From NCBI RefSeq assembly GCF_947581915.1, contig NZ_CANPWG010000060.1:62001-126000 (forward strand): a stretch of 64,000 nt of DNA, read 5' to 3'. The notes below the pieces were generated by a model. It was not told the origin of the DNA. It was given only the letters and a program-made list of their open reading frames with translations, and did no database searches. The DNA is from Candidatus Palauibacter scopulicola (GTDB taxonomy: Bacteria > Gemmatimonadota > Gemmatimonadetes > Palauibacterales > Palauibacteraceae). Position numbers and translations under genes: made by a program. Shown here piece by piece: positions 59,292-64,000 of this stretch; within the stretch, counting starts at the first letter, position 1, and each line of letters begins with the position of its first letter.

Positions 59292-62200
59292 ATGACCCAG
59301 CCGACCTCTTCGACCCGCTTCCCGTACCAGCTTCACAGCAGCTTCCTGGCCTGCATTCTCGCCGCCATCCTCACGACCGGTGTCACCCCCGCTCACGCCC
59401 AGGTGACCACCGGACAGCTGGACGCCCTGCGCCCCCGCAACATCGGCCCGGCCGTCATGAGTGGGCGGATCGTCGATCTGGCCGTGGCTGAGTCCGACCC
59501 CATCAAGTTCTACGTCGCCTCGGCGACCGGGGGCGTCTACAAGACCAGCGACAACGGCATCACCCTGGTGCCCGTCTTCGAGAACGAGGGCACCCACTCG
59601 GTGGGGGCGATCGCGCTCCACCAGCGGGACACCTCGATCGTCTGGGTCGGCACCGGCGAGCGGGCCAACCGGCAGAGCTCGTCGTGGGGCGACGGGGTGT
59701 ACAAGAGCACCGACGGCGGCGGGACGTGGACGAACATGGGGCTTCGCGACAGCAAGCACATCGGGCGCATCGCGCTTCACCCGGACGATGCGGACCTCGT
59801 CTACGTCGCGGCGATGGGACACTTGTGGGGCTCGAACGACGAGCGCGGCCTCTACCGCAGCGCAAACGGGGGCGCGACCTGGCAGCACATCCTCCACGTG
59901 GATGAAGACACGGGCGTGGTGGACGTGGCGCTCGACCCGGAGGACCCTGGCATCGTCTACGCCGCCACCTACCAGCGGCAGCGCCGCCCCTGGGGGTTCC
60001 ACGGCGGCGGCCCCGGGAGCGCGCTCTACCGCAGCAGCGACGGCGGCGACACCTGGGATCGGCTGTCGGGGCCGGGGATCGCGCGCGGGCTCCCGGATGG
60101 GATCCTGGGACGCATCGGCATCTCCATCTACCGCAGCGACCCGCGCATCGTCTACGTGAGCGTCGAGCAGGGCTACCGCTATAACGCTTCCACCGCCTAC
60201 ACGGAGCGGCGCGCCGGCATCTACCGGTCCGATGACCGCGGCGAGACCTGGGAGTTCATGAGCGACTGGAATCCCCGGCCCATGTACGCGAGCCAGATCC
60301 TGGTCGATCCGAGCGATGACCAGCGCATCTACATGATGAACAGCTATTCCTTTTCCGACGACGGGGGACGCACCTTCACCGTCCCGCCCCAGAGCCTGCA
60401 CGGCGACGACCGCCTGGTCTGGGTCAACCCCGACGACTCGCGCCACGTGATGAAGGCCGACGACGGCGGGCTCGGAATCTCCTGGGATCGTGGCCTGAGC
60501 TGGCTCTACATCTCCGACCTGCCGGTGAGCCAGTACTACCGGGTCCAGGTGGACATGGCGGAGCCCTATAACGTCTATGGAGGCCTTCAGGACAACGGCT
60601 CCTGGATGGGGCCCAGCGAGACGTACCGCATGGAGGGGATTGTCAACAGCGACTGGCGCCGGCTGGGGGGCGGTGACGGCTTCGTGAACATACCGGATAC
60701 AACAAACAACTATATCATATATACAGAGTCACAATATCTGGGCCTATCACGGCTGGATATTCGGAGCGGACAGCGCACCAGCATCCGGCCCGGCAATCCC
60801 GCGGGCAATATCGCGGGCCGGCGCAACTGGGAGACCTGGCGGGAGGTGGGCACCTTCGAGGAGCAGCGCCTGGGCAACGCCATGGAGCCCGCCAACTGGG
60901 ACGGTCCCTTCATCATCTCGCCTCACGACGGATCCACCCTGTACGCCGGTACCCGGACAATGTGGAAGACCACCGACCAGGGCGACTCGTGGCAGGCGCT
61001 CGGCGACCTCACCACCGGCGTGGATCGGCGCACCCTGCCGGTCATGGGGCAGATGCCGAACGACCTCACGCCGTCTCTGGACGACGGCGTCCCCTACTAC
61101 CCCACCATTTCGGCCGTCGCGGAAAGCCCGCTCCGGCAGGGCCTCATCTACGCCGGCACCGCGGATGGCCGCCTGCACGTCTCCCGCGACGGCGGCGAAC
61201 GCTGGACCGACGTGGCCGCCCGCGACGCGTCCGACTCGGACGAACCCTCCGCCCTCCCCGGCTTCCCCGGCCTTCCCCGCGGGGCGTGGGTGAACGGCAT
61301 CGAGCCCTCACGACACGAGGAGGGCCGCGTCTATGCGGTCTGGAACAACTACCGCAACGACGACTACGGCAACTACCTGTACCGCTCCGATGACTACGGG
61401 GAGACCTGGGTCTCGATCACCGGCGATCTGCCGGCCGAGCGCGTGCTGCGCACGGTGCGCGAGGATCCGCGCAACCCCTCGGTGCTCTTCCTGGGCGCCG
61501 AGATCGGGCTCTTCTACACGATGGACGGCGGCGCGCACTGGACCGAGGTGCGGGGCGGGATGCCGACGCTCCCGTTCAACGACCTCGTCATCCATCCGCG
61601 CGACAACGACCTCGTGCTCGGGACGCACGGGCGAGGCATCTGGATCCTCGATCAGATCAACGCACTCCAGGAACTGACGCCCGAAGTCATGGCCAGCCCG
61701 GCGCACCTGTTCACCATCGAGCCCGCCACGCAGATCAGGCGTGCAGGCGGAGCCGCCCACGCGGGCGACGTCCACTACCAGGGCGAGAATCCGCCCAACG
61801 GCGCCATCCTTGATTACTGGCTCGCCGAGGAAGCACCCGACGGGACAGTGAGCGTTGCCATCGAGGATGAAGCCGGCGCACGCGTTGCGATGCTGGACGG
61901 GACCACGGGGCAGGGGATGAACCGGGTGGTGTGGGACATGCGCCACGAGGTGGAGGCCGGGCGAGGCCCGCTGGTCGTCCCCGGCACCTACACCGCGCGC
62001 CTGCAGGCTGTCGGGGTGGAGTCCGCACGACGTCTTTCGGTGCGCGAGGATCCGCGAATCGATGCGCCTGTCGACGTAAGATCAGCCTGGACAACCACTT
62101 TGCTGGAGCTGGCCGAGGCGAGAGCCCGGGTCGCCTCCGAAGGGTCGCGTATCGAGGAGGCGCTCGAGGGCATCGCTGCGGAGGATGTCGGCCCCCGCGC

Positions 62201-62375
62201 CGCCAAGCTGCGCGACCTGCGCCGCGAATTCGGTGAGCTGGCCAGCCGCCTCGCCCGCCTCACGGGCGCCGTGGAGGGCGTGGTCGGCCCGCTGACGCAG
62301 GACCAGCAGTCGCAGCGGGAGTTCTACATGGAGATGCTGGAGACGCTGACGCGCGAGGCGCGGGAGGCAGGTTAG
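59292..62375 (+). CDS. VPS10/BNR repeat (sortilin-like) exported protein
   Basis: A 1027-residue protein with a Sec signal (residues 1-~36, ending PAHAQ). The mature part is a run of beta-propeller blades with BNR Asp-box phrases such as TSDNG, STDGGGTWTNMG, SANGGATWQHI, SSDGGDTWDRL, SDDRGETWEFM, SRDGGERWTD, SDDYGETWVSI. The C-terminal third has a helical region (residues ~900-1027) with AKLRDLRREFGELASRLARL. This family is very abundant in Gemmatimonadota; function is unknown. It is the largest gene in the window. An AT-rich patch (60695-60735) encodes DTTNNYIIYTESQYLG in an otherwise GC-rich gene. Confidence 0.83.
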   Translation: MTQPTSSTRFPYQLHSSFLACILAAILTTGVTPAHAQVTTGQLDALRPRNIGPAVMSGRIVDLAVAESDPIKFYVASATGGVYKTSDNGITLVPVFENEGTHSVGAIALHQRDTSIVWVGTGERANRQSSSWGDGVYKSTDGGGTWTNMGLRDSKHIGRIALHPDDADLVYVAAMGHLWGSNDERGLYRSANGGATWQHILHVDEDTGVVDVALDPEDPGIVYAATYQRQRRPWGFHGGGPGSALYRSSDGGDTWDRLSGPGIARGLPDGILGRIGISIYRSDPRIVYVSVEQGYRYNASTAYTERRAGIYRSDDRGETWEFMSDWNPRPMYASQILVDPSDDQRIYMMNSYSFSDDGGRTFTVPPQSLHGDDRLVWVNPDDSRHVMKADDGGLGISWDRGLSWLYISDLPVSQYYRVQVDMAEPYNVYGGLQDNGSWMGPSETYRMEGIVNSDWRRLGGGDGFVNIPDTTNNYIIYTESQYLGLSRLDIRSGQRTSIRPGNPAGNIAGRRNWETWREVGTFEEQRLGNAMEPANWDGPFIISPHDGSTLYAGTRTMWKTTDQGDSWQALGDLTTGVDRRTLPVMGQMPNDLTPSLDDGVPYYPTISAVAESPLRQGLIYAGTADGRLHVSRDGGERWTDVAARDASDSDEPSALPGFPGLPRGAWVNGIEPSRHEEGRVYAVWNNYRNDDYGNYLYRSDDYGETWVSITGDLPAERVLRTVREDPRNPSVLFLGAEIGLFYTMDGGAHWTEVRGGMPTLPFNDLVIHPRDNDLVLGTHGRGIWILDQINALQELTPEVMASPAHLFTIEPATQIRRAGGAAHAGDVHYQGENPPNGAILDYWLAEEAPDGTVSVAIEDEAGARVAMLDGTTGQGMNRVVWDMRHEVEAGRGPLVVPGTYTARLQAVGVESARRLSVREDPRIDAPVDVRSAWTTTLLELAEARARVASEGSRIEEALEGIAAEDVGPRAAKLRDLRREFGELASRLARLTGAVEGVVGPLTQDQQSQREFYMEMLETLTREAREAG

Positions 62376-62967
62376 GGCCGCACCAAGCCAGCTAGTGTGC
62401 GCCGGTCGACCCCGGACTCCGTCGCGTAGGCGGACGGCTAAAGGCCAGAATCAAGGCAGGAGATCACGTAAGTCTAACTGGGACTGCACGATCTGCCACT
62501 CCTGCCACTTGACTGGACCTTGCTGGATCGTGCGCCGAAAGCGGGAAAATCGGAGCCAATCGGCGGGACTCACAACCACGGTCGAACACCTTCGGGAGGA
62601 CCGTTTTGCGAGCCTGCGTAGGGAGAAGCGCTTTTGCGTGCAGGCTGACTCGCGGGACAGCACGCGCCACGCCTTCATTCTCACGATTTCCTCACACTCC
62701 GTTCTGGAAAGAGCATCCCATTCTGCCGCGCCTGCCACTCGTTCTGGTCCACGACCTCGAAGCGCATCACCTTGCTCCGCATGTCGGGCACGAACTCGGC
62801 CCAGTCGGTTTGCCGCGCGTGCCCGCCGCGGATGTCGAAGACGGCTTGATATTCGGAAACGGACAGGGCGACCTTAAGGGAACTGGGAACGGGGCGGTGA
62901 GCCCCCCGGTTACCCCTACCTACGCCCCGGAGGATGACGCCGCCCATAGCGGAAGGTGGGTCCACAA
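62376..62967. other. No supported gene (592 bp)
   Basis: No gene is supported here. Codon use is irregular. A weak minus-strand frame at 62681-62965 (94 residues, including DIRGGHARQTDWAEFVPDM) looks protein-like but has no start with a convincing ribosome site and no recognised relatives. CGGGGCGGTGAGCCCCCCGG near 62893 is a hairpin. Confidence 0.3.
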
Positions 62968-63249
62968 ATGGAGCAGAGCGTCCGGAATTCCTCCTCGCAG
63001 TCCACCAGGCAAATCGGCCCGAATGTCACCAAGGTGCTCATTGCGGGCATCTGGGCTGGCGCCGTCGTTGCGTCATCTGCCGTCGTAGCGTTCGCCCTTC
63101 AGCCGCAAGCCGTACCAACATTGATGACGGCGGTGACACCGGTAGTAGAGTGGGGGCGTGAGATGGCATCCAACGCCTTCTACATGGCTATTGGTGCTGG
63201 CGGTGGTGGGGTTGGCGGCGTGGCTTGGAAGTCCCGGAAACGGGCTTGA
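62968..63249 (+). CDS. Small membrane protein of unknown function
   Basis: A 93-residue protein with two hydrophobic segments (VLIAGIWAGAVVASSAVVAFAL, residues ~25-46; AFYMAIGAGGGGVGGVAW, ~68-85) and a basic C-terminus SRKRA. It resembles small phage-type or holin-like proteins in plan only, not in sequence. No family is recognised. A purine-rich GGAAGGTGGG lies 8-17 nt upstream of the ATG. Confidence 0.45.
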   Translation: MEQSVRNSSSQSTRQIGPNVTKVLIAGIWAGAVVASSAVVAFALQPQAVPTLMTAVTPVVEWGREMASNAFYMAIGAGGGGVGGVAWKSRKRA

Positions 63250-63393
63250 TCAGCTTCCGGGGCTGTAGCAGGGCTTTCGCAACCGCTTCCGGCATGGCGC
63301 CGTGAGGATTTCGGACCAGCATGGTTGTTCGCGCAGACGAGTTTCTTACGTCCCTGGGAAGTGGAGGTCGGGGGTGCCCCTTTCCGAAGCTCG

Positions 63394-64000
63394 TCAACTG
63401 CGGGAGGCGAGCACCCACTTGCTGCGGTCTGCCAGCTTGCTGGCAGTTACATAGAAGCCGATGTCCTGCAAGCTGCCAACCTTGAGCCTAATGGGATCAT
63501 CCCCGGACTTGTGGGTCTGGAAGGCGAGCCGGTATTCTCGCTGCTTCTCGTACCTGCGGTGCTTGAGGTAAGCGTGCCGCCATTGAACATCAGAACGGAG
63601 TGGGGGACCAACGAGTTGCACCACCGCATCCTCTGGGTAGGTATCGTAGTACGTCACTGCGGCATCCATTACAGCGTAGCCGCATCTGCGCGAAGCATCG
63701 TCGATTCGCTCACGAAACCGAGCGGGATCGACGATTACCACGGCGTGCTCTCCCATCTTCTGGCATTCCGGCAGAGAGTCGTCGACTTGGCTGAGTACTT
63801 CATCGAGATGGGCTCGTGTGGGGCCGCGGTAGAACGCTGAGGAAGTGAAGTGGGTCATGCAGAAGATGTTCAGGTCATCCAGAATCGGATAGGTTGACCG
63901 GAGCGGGGCAACAGCCTTGATGGGCAGCTTCCTTCCATCGTCCTGTAGTACGTACACCTGACTTGCGGCCTGTAAGACCGCGCCTTCGTCTCTGTCTCCT
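63394..64000 (-). CDS. Uncharacterised protein, 5' end beyond the window
   Basis: The frame is open from the right edge to 63394, so the start lies outside. Visible sequence includes VYVLQDDGRKLPIKAVAPLR, MTHFTSSAFYRGPTRAHLDEV, RFRERIDDASRRCGYAVMDAAVTYYD and a C-terminal EKQREYRLAFQTHKSGDDPIRLKVGSLQDIGFYV. The QREYRLAFQ...ILxVGxLxDI pattern occurs in some phage- or defence-associated hypothetical proteins, a weak hint only. Function is unknown. Confidence 0.55.
   Translation of the reverse strand, partial: GDRDEGAVLQAASQVYVLQDDGRKLPIKAVAPLRSTYPILDDLNIFCMTHFTSSAFYRGPTRAHLDEVLSQVDDSLPECQKMGEHAVVIVDPARFRERIDDASRRCGYAVMDAAVTYYDTYPEDAVVQLVGPPLRSDVQWRHAYLKHRRYEKQREYRLAFQTHKSGDDPIRLKVGSLQDIGFYVTASKLADRSKWVLASRS

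Noticed and set aside
62681-62965. Minus-strand 94-residue protein
   Set aside because: Protein-like in parts, but without a ribosome site, family or conserved neighbour; left as unsupported.

Overview
The window is a high-GC, gene-dense chromosome segment from a Gram-negative bacterium. Many products carry Sec-type or lipoprotein signals or look like outer-membrane barrels, and many belong to families abundant in Gemmatimonadota and Acidobacteriota: DUF5916, VPS10/BNR sortilin-like repeats, PQQ-type beta-propellers, exported amidohydrolases, and a cytochrome c fused to a copper monooxygenase-like domain. A marine or sponge-associated Gemmatimonadota is the best guess; this is inference, because no ribosomal RNA is present. 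No CRISPR array, rRNA or complete insertion sequence was found. One tRNA (Pro-GGG) is present.

Layout. 1-9.9 kb: exported oxidative and hydrolytic proteins (start of a prolyl oligopeptidase, cytochrome c/PHM-like protein, divergent PQQ dehydrogenase-like protein, envelope proteins, a D-2-hydroxyacid dehydrogenase-like lipoprotein). 9.9-13.1 kb: DUF4198 protein, 1-Cys peroxiredoxin and an amidohydrolase. 13.2-18.4 kb: a carotenoid operon made of a B12-binding MerR-type regulator, CruF-like hydratase, a single-polypeptide fusion of GGPP synthase and phytoene synthase, and a CrtI-type desaturase. 18.4-21.6 kb: a two-subunit sulfopyruvate/phosphonopyruvate-type decarboxylase divergent from a cobalt-type nitrile hydratase operon whose alpha subunit has a twin-arginine-like N-terminus and a His-rich tract. 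21.6-40.9 kb: CapA-like protein, hipBA, PHP metallohydrolase, D-aminoacylase, Fic protein, a PH-domain pair, enoyl-CoA hydratase, endonuclease IV, SDR, DUF5916 protein, acetamidase/formamidase lipoprotein, then a run of truncated genes beside the tRNA.

41-64 kb is the accessory half. It holds RHH/PIN, BrnT/BrnA, an orphan HigA, FitA/VapC-type, AF2212/PemK, HicB remnants around an AAA ATPase, and RelB/YafQ modules. They are interspersed with an ArsR-methyltransferase fusion next to ahcY, three paralogous six-bladed beta-propeller proteins, a PLP decarboxylase overlapping an AraC-MGMT protein, and a large VPS10/BNR protein. Small direct duplications (brnA 3' end, hicB 3' end, ahcY 3' end) and truncated genes show that this half is being rearranged.

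How the parts fit together. The carotenoid genes are tightly packed (starts overlap stops, or follow within 13 nt) and should make an acyclic or hydroxylated carotenoid under control of the adjacent cobalamin-type regulator, whose photochemical histidines appear to be replaced. Nitrile hydratase and the acetamidase/formamidase could act in sequence (nitrile to amide to acid), and both carry export-like N-termini. Two members of a 160-180 bp long-palindrome family (23053-23212 and 35571-35747) are the clearest structure not explained by genes.
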